Shown: piece by piece, positions 33,377 through 44,269 of the stretch | Layout: each line of letters opens with the position of its first letter | Position numbering within the stretch: the stretch's first letter is position 1 | Source: VRUE01 sp963703175 | GTDB lineage: Bacteria > Actinomycetota > Thermoleophilia > Solirubrobacterales > 70-9 | Reading direction: 5' to 3' | Assembly (NCBI GenBank): GCA_963703175.1 | Contig: OY969794.1 | Span: 1,364,001 to 1,428,000, forward strand | DNA length: 64,000 nucleotides | Translations under genes and position numbers: made by a program | Notes under the pieces: model-generated | What the model saw: the letters and a program-made list of their open reading frames with translations, nothing else | What the model was told of the DNA's origin: nothing | Database searches by the model: none

Positions 33377-34708
33377 GTGCCCGATGACACATCTGGACAG
33401 AACCTCGACGCCCTATGGGAAGGCGTCCGGAATCGCTTACATACAGCGGTTCCGGAGTCGACCTTCAAGATCTGGCTGGAGCCGTTGCGTGCGGTGGGGG
33501 CCCACGGGAAGACGCTCTATCTCGCTGCCCCGGACGGGATCCAGACTTGGGTTGAGCGCCGCTACGCCCCCCTGATCCGCGAAGCGCTCGAGGCCATCGA
33601 GTCACCTTTTGCTGAGATCGCCTTCGCCGACGCCAAGGACGAAAAGGCGCCGGACGTCGGCGGGGCACCAGCCGTGGAGTTGAACCCCAACTACACGTTC
33701 GAGCGCTTCGTAATCGGCGAGGGCAACAGGGTTGCCCATGCCGCCGCTCTGGCTGTCGCCGAGACGCCATCCGAGGCCTACAACCCACTCTTCCTGCACG
33801 GGCCTCCTGGGCTCGGCAAGACCCACCTCCTTGGCGCCATCGCCAATTATCTGCGCCTCAACGCCCCCGGTCTTAGCGTGCGCTACACCACCGCCGAGGG
33901 GTTCACCAACGAGTTCGTTGCGGCACTGCGTTCAAGCGGCGCCGAGCGATTCAAGGGCCGCTACCGCGACCTCGATGTTCTGCTCGTCGATGACATTCAG
34001 TTCCTGCAAGGCAAGCAGCACACCGAAGAGGAGTTCTTCCACACCTTCAACGCCTTATACGAGGGTGGCAGCCAGCTCGTCCTCTCCGCGGACCGGCTCC
34101 CCAGCGAGCTCTCGACCCTCGAGGCACGCCTGCGCGATCGCTTCGAGTGGGGCTTGACGATTCCAGTTGAACCACCTGACCTCGCCACCCGGCTCACCGT
34201 CCTCCAGCGCCTCGCCCGTGAGGCAGGTCTCGAGACCGACGATAACGACGCCCTCTCTGAGCTCGCGCGGCGGATCGACGCCAATATCCGCCGTCTCCAC
34301 GGCGCCCTCACCCGAGTTATCGCGCATGCCTCAATGACGGCCAAGCCCCTCAGCGCCGAGCTGATCGCCGAGCTGATCCCCAATCGCTCCCAACCAAGCG
34401 GGCCGACGACGGTCGAGGAAATCCAACAACAGGTGGCTACTGCTTTCGGCATCTCGCGCGGGGAGCTAGTTGGCGCGAGCCGTGCGGCGACTCCTCTTCG
34501 CGCCCGGCAGATCGCGATCCTCCTTACCCGCGAGGCGACCGACCTCTCGCTACCTCAGATAGGTCGCCTCTACGGCGGCCGCGACCACTCGACCATCCTT
34601 AACTCCCTGCGCCGCGCTGAGACGACGCTGAGCAACGACGCCGACCTTGCTCGCCAAGTCAGCGAGTTGCGCTCCACTATCCACAGCCCCCCAGCCCACT
34701 CGGCCTGA
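33377..34708 (+). CDS. dnaA: chromosomal replication initiator DnaA
   Basis: 443 residues from GTG 33377. Domain I (1-80, LWEGVRNRLHTAVPESTFKIWL), a very short linker, AAA+ domain with Walker A GPPGLGKTHLL, Walker B VLLVDDIQFL and sensor LSADR, then the DNA-binding domain with the signature GRDHSTILNSLRRAE. It is a compact DnaA with little of the acidic domain II found in other actinobacteria. First rightward gene from the origin. Confidence 0.98.
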   Translation: MPDDTSGQNLDALWEGVRNRLHTAVPESTFKIWLEPLRAVGAHGKTLYLAAPDGIQTWVERRYAPLIREALEAIESPFAEIAFADAKDEKAPDVGGAPAVELNPNYTFERFVIGEGNRVAHAAALAVAETPSEAYNPLFLHGPPGLGKTHLLGAIANYLRLNAPGLSVRYTTAEGFTNEFVAALRSSGAERFKGRYRDLDVLLVDDIQFLQGKQHTEEEFFHTFNALYEGGSQLVLSADRLPSELSTLEARLRDRFEWGLTIPVEPPDLATRLTVLQRLAREAGLETDDNDALSELARRIDANIRRLHGALTRVIAHASMTAKPLSAELIAELIPNRSQPSGPTTVEEIQQQVATAFGISRGELVGASRAATPLRARQIAILLTREATDLSLPQIGRLYGGRDHSTILNSLRRAETTLSNDADLARQVSELRSTIHSPPAHSA

Positions 34709-34842
34709 CCGCCGACGGCACTGTAAGAATCAATGCTTTCCCCAGCTCCGCCCACAGCCTTTAAATCCCATGGCCATGCGGATTCCCGCTGGTCTCTGCG
34801 GTTTCCACAAGTACTAATCCAACTCAAGAGGACATCAGTCAT
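34671..34842. other. candidate part of oriC with DnaA-box-like sites
   Basis: The dnaA-dnaN gap (134 nt) and the dnaA tail hold CTATCCACA (34677-34685) and GTTTCCACA (34801-34809), each one or two bases from the TTATCCACA box, plus AT-richer patches (TAAGAATCAATG, CCTTTAAATCC, AAGTACTAATCC). Gene direction switches at 33278-33376, which has no obvious box. Origin location in this interval is inference. Confidence 0.5.
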
Positions 34843-35949
34843 TTGAAGCTGACCACCAAACGCGACGAGCTTGTCTCCAAGCTTTCAATTGTCTCGCGAG
34901 CCGTTTCAACCCGCGCCGCAACCCAAGCCCTTTCCGGCGTCCTTCTTGTCGCAACCGATAGGGGCGTGACGCTGACTGCAACCGATGGCGAGATGGGACT
35001 GCGCACGGCAATGACAGCCGACGTCGGCGCCAATGGCTCTGTCCTCCTCCCCGGCCGGTTGCTGTCCGAGCTCTCTCGCTCACTTGGCGATGAGAGTGTC
35101 GAGATAGAGCTGCGCGAGTCCGAGCGAGACGTTGAGATCCGCAGCGGCAGCTCCAGCTTCCACCTCCGTGTCCTTCCCAGTGAGGACTTCCCAAACCTTC
35201 CAGAGGGGAGCTCTGAGCCGCTGAAGATTCCAGCGCCGGCGCTGGCAGAAACGGTTGAGCTCGTCGCCCGCGCCGCTTCTCGTGACGATATGCGCCCCGT
35301 CCTCACCGGCGTCCTCGTCAGCGCTGCCGGGGAGGAGATGACGATGGTTGCGACGGATTCTTACCGTTTGGCCGTCAAGCGAACTGAGCTGGAGAGTGCA
35401 ATCGGCGGCGAGCTTGAGGCCAACATCCCGGCCAAGGCGCTGCGCGAGCTAGGACGCCTTGTGGTGAGCGGCGAGGTTGATCAGGTCGCCGTCAGTCTGC
35501 TACCGAACCAAGCGGTATTTAAGGCAGGGGAGGTCCTCCTCAATACGAGGCTGATCGATGGCCAGTTCCCTAACTTTCGACAACTCCTGCCGGAGTCCTA
35601 CGAGCACGATGTTCGCTTGCCGCGGCCGGAATTTCTTGAGGTCGTGCGGCGGGTGAGTCAACTGGCGCAGCGCAACGCGCCCTTGCGCCTCGCGTTCTCA
35701 CAGGGCGAGCTGAAGGTCTCGGCCTCAACTCCCGATGTCGGCGATGCCGAGGAGGCAATGCCGGCGGTGTTCGAGGGGGAGGCTTTGGAGATCGGCTTCA
35801 ACCCCGAGTTTCTGCGTGACGGGATCGAAAGCGTCGAGGGTGACGAGATTGTGCTGCGCCTGATCTCTCCCCTGCGCCCAGGTCTGCTGCAGCCGGTCGA
35901 CAACGAAGACTTCCGCTACTTGGTGATGCCAATCCGCCTCAACGTCTAG
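34843..35949 (+). CDS. dnaN: DNA polymerase III beta subunit (sliding clamp)
   Basis: 368 residues from TTG 34843, with AGAGGA upstream. Three clamp domains; LPGRLLSELSRSL, LPSEDFPNLP, VATDSYRLAVKRTEL, IDGQFPNFRQLLPES and the C-terminal YLVMPIRL are all standard. Encircles DNA and tethers the polymerase. Confidence 0.97.
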   Translation: MKLTTKRDELVSKLSIVSRAVSTRAATQALSGVLLVATDRGVTLTATDGEMGLRTAMTADVGANGSVLLPGRLLSELSRSLGDESVEIELRESERDVEIRSGSSSFHLRVLPSEDFPNLPEGSSEPLKIPAPALAETVELVARAASRDDMRPVLTGVLVSAAGEEMTMVATDSYRLAVKRTELESAIGGELEANIPAKALRELGRLVVSGEVDQVAVSLLPNQAVFKAGEVLLNTRLIDGQFPNFRQLLPESYEHDVRLPRPEFLEVVRRVSQLAQRNAPLRLAFSQGELKVSASTPDVGDAEEAMPAVFEGEALEIGFNPEFLRDGIESVEGDEIVLRLISPLRPGLLQPVDNEDFRYLVMPIRLNV

Positions 35950-35959
35950 GCGGTGCCCG

Positions 35960-37048
35960 GTGCTGGTCACCGCGGTCGAAGCGAGCCCGCTACGTAGCTT
36001 GAGTGAAGGGCGCGTCGAGCTGGGCGAGGGCATCATCAGCCTGATCGGTCCCAACGGCGCTGGCAAGACCAACCTCCTCGAGGCTCTCTATTTTGCCCTC
36101 ACCGGCCGCTCGTTCAGGACTTCTGACCGACGCGAGCTGATTCCTTTTGGCGGCCAGTTCGCCCGTGCTGAGGTAACCGTGCGTGACGAGGATCAGGTCG
36201 AGCATCGCCTGTTGGCTTCGGTCAGTCGCGCTGAGGGCCGCCGACACCTGCTCGACGGCAACCCTGCTGAGCCCGCCGATCTAGCTCGCCACCGTCCTCC
36301 CGTGGCGGTCTTCTCGCCAGACCGCCTAACCCTGGTCAAGGGTCCACCGGCGGAGCGCCGCGCTCACCTCGACCGCTACATCGCCGCTCGCTGGCCCTCG
36401 CGTTCGGGCTTGCGCCAACGCTACGGCCAGGCGCTGGCCCAACGCAACGCGCTGTTAGCGCGACTCGCGAATGGCGGCTACGGCGGCGACCTGGGCGTCT
36501 GGGATGCGGCCCTCGCCGAGTCCGGCGCGGCCCTCATCGAGGCCCGCGCCGAGGCGATCGCTGAGCTCACGCCGCCCTTTGCCGCCGCCGCTGATGACCT
36601 TGGCCTGGCAGGCGGCGGCACGATCGAGTACGCCCCGCGTGCAGTCGGCTCCACGGCGGAGCTACGGGCTGGGCTGGAGCAGCGCCGCGAGGCTGATTTG
36701 AGGCTGGGGCGGAGCTCGTGGGGCCCGCATCTCGACGAGCTAAAGATCTGTGCTGGCGACCGGTCGCTGCGGCGCTATGGCTCTCAAGGCCAGCAGCGGG
36801 CAGCGTTACTAGCCTTGCTCTTCGCCCAGCGGGACGCCCTGCTCGCGGCCCACCGGGTCGCACCGCTTCTGCTGCTCGACGATGTGATGAGCGAGCTCGA
36901 CCCACAACGCCGCGATCGCTTGGTGGAGCGTCTGACTCGGGGCGGCCAGACGCTGATCACGGCCGCCGCCGAGGAGTCCGTGCCGAAGCCGGCGTTGGAG
37001 CGGCTGGTGCGGATGCCATTCGACGTCGTCCGCACGGCGGCCGCATGA
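35960..37048 (+). CDS. recF: DNA replication and repair protein RecF
   Basis: 362 residues from GTG 35960. SMC-like ATPase: Walker A GPNGAGKTNLLEAL, FSPDRLTLVKGPPAERRAHLD, signature YGSQGQQRAALLAL and Walker B LLLLDDVMSELD. Loads RecA on gapped DNA. Ends with ATGA overlap to dciA. Confidence 0.96.
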   Translation: MLVTAVEASPLRSLSEGRVELGEGIISLIGPNGAGKTNLLEALYFALTGRSFRTSDRRELIPFGGQFARAEVTVRDEDQVEHRLLASVSRAEGRRHLLDGNPAEPADLARHRPPVAVFSPDRLTLVKGPPAERRAHLDRYIAARWPSRSGLRQRYGQALAQRNALLARLANGGYGGDLGVWDAALAESGAALIEARAEAIAELTPPFAAAADDLGLAGGGTIEYAPRAVGSTAELRAGLEQRREADLRLGRSSWGPHLDELKICAGDRSLRRYGSQGQQRAALLALLFAQRDALLAAHRVAPLLLLDDVMSELDPQRRDRLVERLTRGGQTLITAAAEESVPKPALERLVRMPFDVVRTAAA

Positions 37049-37350
37049 GTCGCCGACGCGTTCCCCGACCCGCCTCGACGGCGTTTCGCGCAGCACTCCA
37101 GCAGGCCGCCCCGAAGACGCGACTGGCGGCGGTGCAGTCGGTCTGGGAGGAGGTCGTCGGCGAGAGCCTGGCCGCCGCCGCGATGCCGGTGTCTGAACGG
37201 GAGGGTGTGGTGACCATTGCCTGCCTCGACAGCATCTGGGTGCAAGAGCTCGACCTAATGCAGGAGCAGCTTCAAAAGGGTTTGCGCGAGCAGCTCGGCG
37301 AAGACGCACCACGCAGTTTGCGCTTTCGTGTGAAAGCCGCCGGAGAGTAG
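37045..37350 (+). CDS. DciA-like protein (DUF721)
   Basis: 101 residues from ATG 37045, overlapping the recF stop by 4 nt. Contains the DUF721 core VQSVWEEVVGESLAAAAMPVSEREGVVTIACLDSIW split into two strands and helices. DciA proteins help load the replicative helicase; the position in dnaA-dnaN-recF-dciA-gyrB-gyrA matches other actinobacteria. Confidence 0.9.
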   Translation: MSRRRVPRPASTAFRAALQQAAPKTRLAAVQSVWEEVVGESLAAAAMPVSEREGVVTIACLDSIWVQELDLMQEQLQKGLREQLGEDAPRSLRFRVKAAGE

Positions 37351-37441
37351 TCACACTTTACGTGATTTGCAGGGCTTTTTTATTTTGCCAGCGGCCTTTC
37401 CAGGGGGTCGAACTGGTATCCTTATGTCAACTCGAATTTTG

Positions 37442-37483
37442 CCCCGACCAGGCGCGTCGAGAGCGCCAGGCGGTCGGGGTTTT
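37442..37483 (+). terminator. GC-rich hairpin with T tract in the gyrB leader
   Basis: CCCCGACC at 37442-37449 pairs with GGTCGGGG at 37472-37479; an inner GGCGC/GCGCC stem extends it. TTTT follows. The hairpin sits between dciA and gyrB and ends 23 nt before the gyrB start, so it can end transcripts from recF-dciA or act as an attenuator of gyrB. The preceding 90 nt (37351-37441) contain T-rich stretches and a TATCCT hexamer at 37417 that might be a gyrB -10 element. Confidence 0.65.
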
Positions 37484-37506
37484 CTGTGAGACGCGGAAAG
37501 GACCAG

Positions 37507-39924
37507 TTGCCCGAGAAGAATGAGAAAGTCGGCGGGGGAGACTCCTATGGCGCTAAGGACATCACTGTCCTCGAGGGACTTGAGGCGGTCCGCAAGCGCC
37601 CCGGCATGTACATCGGCTCGACCGGTCCACGCGGCCTCCACCATCTTGTTTACGAGGTGGTGGACAACTCGGTCGACGAGGCGATTGCCGGGCATTGCAG
37701 TGAAGTTCGAGTCGTTCTTCACCCCGACGACAGCTGCACCGTGTCGGACGACGGTCGCGGTATCCCGGTTGAAGAACTAAAGAAGGAGAAACGGCCGGCA
37801 GCCGAGGTTGTGCTGACGACGTTGCACGCCGGCGGCAAGTTCGGTGACGGCGGCGGCTACAAAGTCTCCGGCGGACTGCACGGCGTCGGCGTCTCGGTCG
37901 TCAACGCGCTTTCAGAGAAGCTGCATCTGGAAATCAGCCGTGACGGCTACGTCTGGAGCCAGGATTACAAGCGCGGTAAACCACAGGGCCCGCTCGTCCA
38001 GGGCGCCGCGACGAAAGAGGCTGGCACGACGCTGACCTTCCAGCCCGACGCGGAAATCTTCGAGGAGGTCGAGTTTGACTTCCAGACCCTCGCCGACCGG
38101 CTGCGCGAGACCGCCTTCCTCACCCGCGGCCTGAAGATCGAGCTGGTCGACGAGCGCGGTCAGACCAACAGCGTGACCTTCCAGTACGAGGGCGGGATCG
38201 AGGACTTCGTCCGCCATCTCAACGAGAACAAGGACACGCTGCACAAGAAGACGATCTTCTTCGACAACGAGGAGGAGGACGGTCAGGTTGAGGTGGCGAT
38301 GCAGTGGAACGCCTCCTACCAGGAGTCGATCTTCAGCTTCGCCAACAACATCAACACCCACGAGGGCGGCTCCCACCTCTCCGGCTTTCGCGCGGCGCTC
38401 ACCCGCACCCTGAATGCCTACGCGCGCAGCAAAGGCCTGCTCAAAGAGAAAGACGGAAACCTTGGCGGCGAGGACGTGCGCGAGGGCTTGACCGCGGTGA
38501 TCTCGGTGAAGCTCCGCGATCCGCAGTTCGAGGGTCAGACCAAGACCAAACTCGGCAACCCGCCGATCCGCGGTCTGGTCGAGGAGACGGTCAACCGCAA
38601 ACTGGCCGAGTTCCTCGAGGAGAACCCTGGTGATGCCCGACGCATCATCGTCAAGACGATCGATGCGTCGAGAGCGCGAGATGCGGCACGTAAAGCGCGC
38701 GATCTGACTCGACGCAAGTCGGCCCTGGAGAACTCGACCCTGCCGGGGAAGCTGGCCGACTGCTCGGTCAAGGACCCGCGCGACGCTGAGATCTTCGTAG
38801 TCGAGGGTGACTCAGCCGGCGGCTCGGCGAAGCAAGCGCGCGATCGCTCGACCCAGGCGGTGCTGCCGCTGCGAGGCAAGATCATCAACGTCGAGAAGAG
38901 CCGGATCGACAAGGTGCTGGCAAACACTGAGGTGCAGGCGTTGATCACCGCGATCGGCACCGGCGTCCACGAGGAGTTCAACCTTGAGGACGCGCGGTAC
39001 CACAAAATCGTCATGGCGACCGACGCCGACGTCGACGGTGCCCACATCCGCACTCTCGTTCTCACCTTCCTCTATCGCCAGATGCCCGAGTTGATTGACG
39101 CCGGCTACGTCTACATCGCCAAACCGCCGCTCTACCGGGTCAAACAGGGCAACCAGGAGACCTACCTGGAGCGCGAGTCCGAACTGGAGGAGCTGCTCCT
39201 GCGCGACAAGCTCGAGGACATCGAGGTCACCGACGCAAGCGGCAGCACGACCAAGCTGAGCAAGAGTCGCTGGCAGAGCTACACCAGGCGAGCCAAAGAG
39301 TACGAGGGCTGGGGCTCGTCGCTACAGGCCGAGTTTGGCCACGAGACCGTGCGTTTCCTCGAGGAGTCGAGTCTGCTCGATGAGGAAGTCGCGACGCTGG
39401 CTGGCGCCCGCAAGGTGTTGAGCCGCGAGGCGGCGGAGGCCGAGCCCTTCGAAACCGAAGTCGTCGAGGACTCCGATGCCGGCTTGGTTGTGAAGGCGAT
39501 CGAGCGCAAGAGTGGCCTCGCCCGCACCCACCGCCTTCCCCGAGAGCTTTTCGACCATCACGACTACCGCAAGTTCGCCGAGGTGCACGCGGCATTGATC
39601 AAGCAGGTCGGCAGGCCGCCCTTCGAAGCTCGCTACGGCGGCCGCAGCGCCGAGGCGCTCTCTTTCCAGGCGCTCCGAGGCGCTGTGCTCGAGCTGGCCC
39701 GCCACGGTGTGCAGCTAACGCGCTTCAAGGGTCTCGGCGAGATGAACGCAGACCAGCTGCGCGAGACGACGATGGACCCGGCCACGCGCACCCTCGCCCG
39801 AGTCACCTTGGACGACGCAACCGCGGCAGACCAGATCTTCTCGATGCTGATGGGCGACCAAGTCGCGCCGCGCCGCGCATTCATCGAGTCGAATGCAAAG
39901 GACGTGAAGTTCCTTGATGTGTAA
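37507..39924 (+). CDS. gyrB: DNA gyrase subunit B
   Basis: 805 residues. GHKL ATPase motifs (VRKRPGMYIGSTG, EVVDNSVDEAIAG, DDGRGIP, GGLHGVGVSVVNAL), transducer, TOPRIM (EGDSAGGSAKQARDR, DADVDGAHIRTL) and the C-terminal GLGEMNADQLRETTM. TTG at 37507 is preferred because GGAAAGG stands 5 nt upstream; GTG at 37486 would begin 3 nt after the leader hairpin T tract. The region about 585-700 holds an insertion relative to short GyrB forms. Followed by gyrA after 12 nt. Confidence 0.97.
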   Translation: MPEKNEKVGGGDSYGAKDITVLEGLEAVRKRPGMYIGSTGPRGLHHLVYEVVDNSVDEAIAGHCSEVRVVLHPDDSCTVSDDGRGIPVEELKKEKRPAAEVVLTTLHAGGKFGDGGGYKVSGGLHGVGVSVVNALSEKLHLEISRDGYVWSQDYKRGKPQGPLVQGAATKEAGTTLTFQPDAEIFEEVEFDFQTLADRLRETAFLTRGLKIELVDERGQTNSVTFQYEGGIEDFVRHLNENKDTLHKKTIFFDNEEEDGQVEVAMQWNASYQESIFSFANNINTHEGGSHLSGFRAALTRTLNAYARSKGLLKEKDGNLGGEDVREGLTAVISVKLRDPQFEGQTKTKLGNPPIRGLVEETVNRKLAEFLEENPGDARRIIVKTIDASRARDAARKARDLTRRKSALENSTLPGKLADCSVKDPRDAEIFVVEGDSAGGSAKQARDRSTQAVLPLRGKIINVEKSRIDKVLANTEVQALITAIGTGVHEEFNLEDARYHKIVMATDADVDGAHIRTLVLTFLYRQMPELIDAGYVYIAKPPLYRVKQGNQETYLERESELEELLLRDKLEDIEVTDASGSTTKLSKSRWQSYTRRAKEYEGWGSSLQAEFGHETVRFLEESSLLDEEVATLAGARKVLSREAAEAEPFETEVVEDSDAGLVVKAIERKSGLARTHRLPRELFDHHDYRKFAEVHAALIKQVGRPPFEARYGGRSAEALSFQALRGAVLELARHGVQLTRFKGLGEMNADQLRETTMDPATRTLARVTLDDATAADQIFSMLMGDQVAPRRAFIESNAKDVKFLDV

Positions 39925-39936
39925 GGCGAATCGCTG

Positions 39937-42448
<2,512 letters not shown>

Positions 42449-42465
<17 letters not shown>

Positions 42466-42576
42466 GTCCGCTTGCGCCTGGCACTGGCATAGCCGGTGCA
42501 ACTGAGACGGCGGCTGCGCCGCCGAGATTTACGCAACGAGTTGTGGAGGCTTATCGGACCTACCCCGCAGTCCCGT
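42449..42576. repeat. fold-back element, family 3 (F1): perfect 22-bp arms, 84-nt loop
   Basis: Arms 42449-42470 and 42555-42576. The left arm comprises the last gyrA codons, its TAG and five more bases. The 84-nt loop, read on the minus strand, begins with GCCT, carries CTCCACAACTCGTTGCG, a GGCGGC/GCCGCC hairpin and a GCACCGGC-type hairpin, then AGGC: a cloverleaf-like plan shared with F2. F1 and F2 are inverted relative to each other. Confidence 0.9.
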
Positions 42577-42721
42577 TAGCCCCATCGCTGTCAGCTCAAC
42601 CAGGGGGCGAAGCCCGGTCCCTTCCAGCTCTTGCCACGACGGCCAGCTTGTTTGAAAGCTTGCGAGGGACCATGCCGTCGGCTTGGGAGCAGCACTTTCG
42701 TAGCTTTAACGCGTAGGGGAC
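42577..42721. other. structured spacer between fold-back elements F1 and F2
   Basis: Part of the 395-nt gap between convergent gyrA and the HNH gene. No gene is seen. It contains GGTCCCT...AGGGACC, CGACGGC...GCCGTCG and AGCTT...AAGCT pairings that interleave, so it may itself be the remains of another element. Confidence 0.45.
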
Positions 42722-42849
42722 GGAAGCACGGGGGACACCCTCCGGGCGCCTCCACAACTCGTTGCGTATGTCTGGCGCCGTTAGGCGCCATCACCATTGC
42801 ACCGGCGATAGCCGGTGCTAGGCAACTGGAGGGTGTCCCCCGTGCTTCC
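42722..42849. repeat. fold-back element, family 3 (F2): perfect 22-bp arms, 84-nt loop
   Basis: Arms 42722-42743 and 42828-42849. Loop 42744-42827 shares with inverted F1 a 21-nt identical block (42748-42768 against 42530-42550), equal total length, and the same order of hairpins, but the central stem is GGCGCC/GGCGCC instead of GGCGGC/GCCGCC. Arms are unrelated to those of F1. Ends 12 nt from the HNH stop. Confidence 0.9.
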
Positions 42850-42860
42850 AGCGGCTGGCG

Positions 42861-43367
42861 TTAAGCAGCTACCGGTAAGTACTGCTGCCAAGCCGGCGGG
42901 ATGTTCGGGCTTGCCACCTGGATGAAGATGCTGGGCCCGGGCGCCTTTGGCGACTTCTTTGGGTGCATCTGGATCTCGTGGGGGAGGCGGTTGCCCTTAC
43001 GGCGGTTGCAACTGGCGCAGGCGGCGACGATGTTTCCCCAGACCGATTTGCCGCCGCGACTGCGTGGGATCACGTGGTCGACCGTCAAGCCGGATTTGGT
43101 CGAGCCGCAGTACTGGCAGGTCCAGGCGTCGCGGGCGAGAACCGCGCGGCGGGTGATCTTGCGCCGGTGCGCCTCGCGGGGAACCCGCACGTAGCTGACC
43201 AGACGGATCACGTCGGGCCGCTCCATCGTCATGTGCTCGGAGTGAATCGCCCCCTCACGCCGCTCCAGCAACTCAGCTTTCTCCTTCAAGAGCAGCACAG
43301 CAGCGCGTCTCAACGTACAGACGTTGATCGGCTCATACGTCGCATTCAATACAAGGACGCGTGCCAT
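42861..43367 (-). CDS. HNH endonuclease family protein
   Basis: 168 residues. N-terminal domain VLVLNATYEPINVCTLRRAAVLLL, then HNH module: CQYCGSTKSGLTVDHVIPRSRGG, W-x-N and CASCNRRKGNR, giving two zinc knuckles (CxxC twice) and the catalytic His/Asn/His. This stand-alone type is common in actinobacteria and has no proven role. Converges with gyrA across two fold-back elements. Confidence 0.88.
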   Translation of the reverse strand: MARVLVLNATYEPINVCTLRRAAVLLLKEKAELLERREGAIHSEHMTMERPDVIRLVSYVRVPREAHRRKITRRAVLARDAWTCQYCGSTKSGLTVDHVIPRSRGGKSVWGNIVAACASCNRRKGNRLPHEIQMHPKKSPKAPGPSIFIQVASPNIPPAWQQYLPVAA

Positions 43368-43395
43368 CTAGCTCGAGAATTCTACGCAGGCGCCG

Positions 43396-44229
43396 TCAGC
43401 CGACCGGATAGGAGCCCAAAATGCGCACTGACTCTGCCTTCTGACGAAGCGACGCAAGAGCCTCGGAGATAGCTGTGTCGCTCGTTGCTCCTTCCAAATC
43501 GCAGAAGAACATGTAGCGGCCGAGACCCTGGCGTAGCGGCCGAGACTCGATGCGACTCAGGTTGATGTCACGGCTGGAGAACTCGTGCAGCGCGTCGACG
43601 AGAGCGCCGGGGTGGTCCGCTCCGAGCTCGGAGAAGACGAGCGAGGTGCGCCATGGCCCCTCGCCCTCGGGCTTCGTCTCGGCGGGAGCGATCCAGACGA
43701 AGCGGGTGACGTTGTCGGATGCGTCCTCGATTCCCTCGCGCAAGATCGTGCAGCCGTAGAGCTCAGCGGCTGCACGAGCGCCGATTGCGGCCCAGGGACG
43801 GACCGACTCACCGACCATGCGCACAGCCTCGGCGGTGCTGCTGACACTGCGCCGTTCTACCCCGGGCAGGTTCTCGCGTAGGAAGCCAGCGCACTGGGCG
43901 AGTGGCTGCGGGTGAGAGAGGATCGCCGAGACCTGCTCCAGTTCGACCCCTTCGCGTGCGATCAGGTGGGCGTGGACGCGGAAGTCGTGCTCGCCGACGA
44001 TCGTCACCGCGCTGGTGTCGAAGGCCAGCGTGTCCAAGGTGCTGCGCACCGACCCCTCGATCGAGTTCTCGAACGGCACCAGCGCCCGCTCAGCCTCTCC
44101 CCGCTCAACCGCCAGGATCGCGTCGTGCACGGTCGGCGTGCGCAGCGCCTCGACTTCTTGATCCGGGGCTGCCTCGCGCAGGGCGTCTTCGGTAAAGGTG
44201 CCAGCCGGACCGAGAAACGAGACCTTCAT
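43396..44229 (-). CDS. pheA: prephenate dehydratase
   Basis: 277 residues from ATG 44229. Phenylalanine pathway: prephenate to phenylpyruvate. Dehydratase domain with LGPAGTFTEDAL, VPFENSIEGSVRSTLD and the catalytic T in the SSTAEAVRMV / NVTRFVWI motifs; C-terminal ACT domain with LHEFSSRDINLSRIESRPLRQGLGRYMFFCDLEG for Phe feedback. Complete and of usual length. Confidence 0.95.
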   Translation of the reverse strand: MKVSFLGPAGTFTEDALREAAPDQEVEALRTPTVHDAILAVERGEAERALVPFENSIEGSVRSTLDTLAFDTSAVTIVGEHDFRVHAHLIAREGVELEQVSAILSHPQPLAQCAGFLRENLPGVERRSVSSTAEAVRMVGESVRPWAAIGARAAAELYGCTILREGIEDASDNVTRFVWIAPAETKPEGEGPWRTSLVFSELGADHPGALVDALHEFSSRDINLSRIESRPLRQGLGRYMFFCDLEGATSDTAISEALASLRQKAESVRILGSYPVG

Positions 44230-44269
44230 CTGAGCAAGAGTCGAGCTCGGTGATGGGCACCTGCCCCAC

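Noticed and set aside
37351..37722. Minus-strand open frame of 123 codons over the gyrB start
   Set aside because: It is antisense to the conserved gyrB N-terminus and the leader hairpin, has no homology I recognise and no ribosome site.
42471..42827. Integron attC sites as an explanation of the paired fold-backs
   Set aside because: No GTTRRRY/RYYYAAC core pairs at the ends, perfect rather than imperfect arms, and no cassette gene between them.
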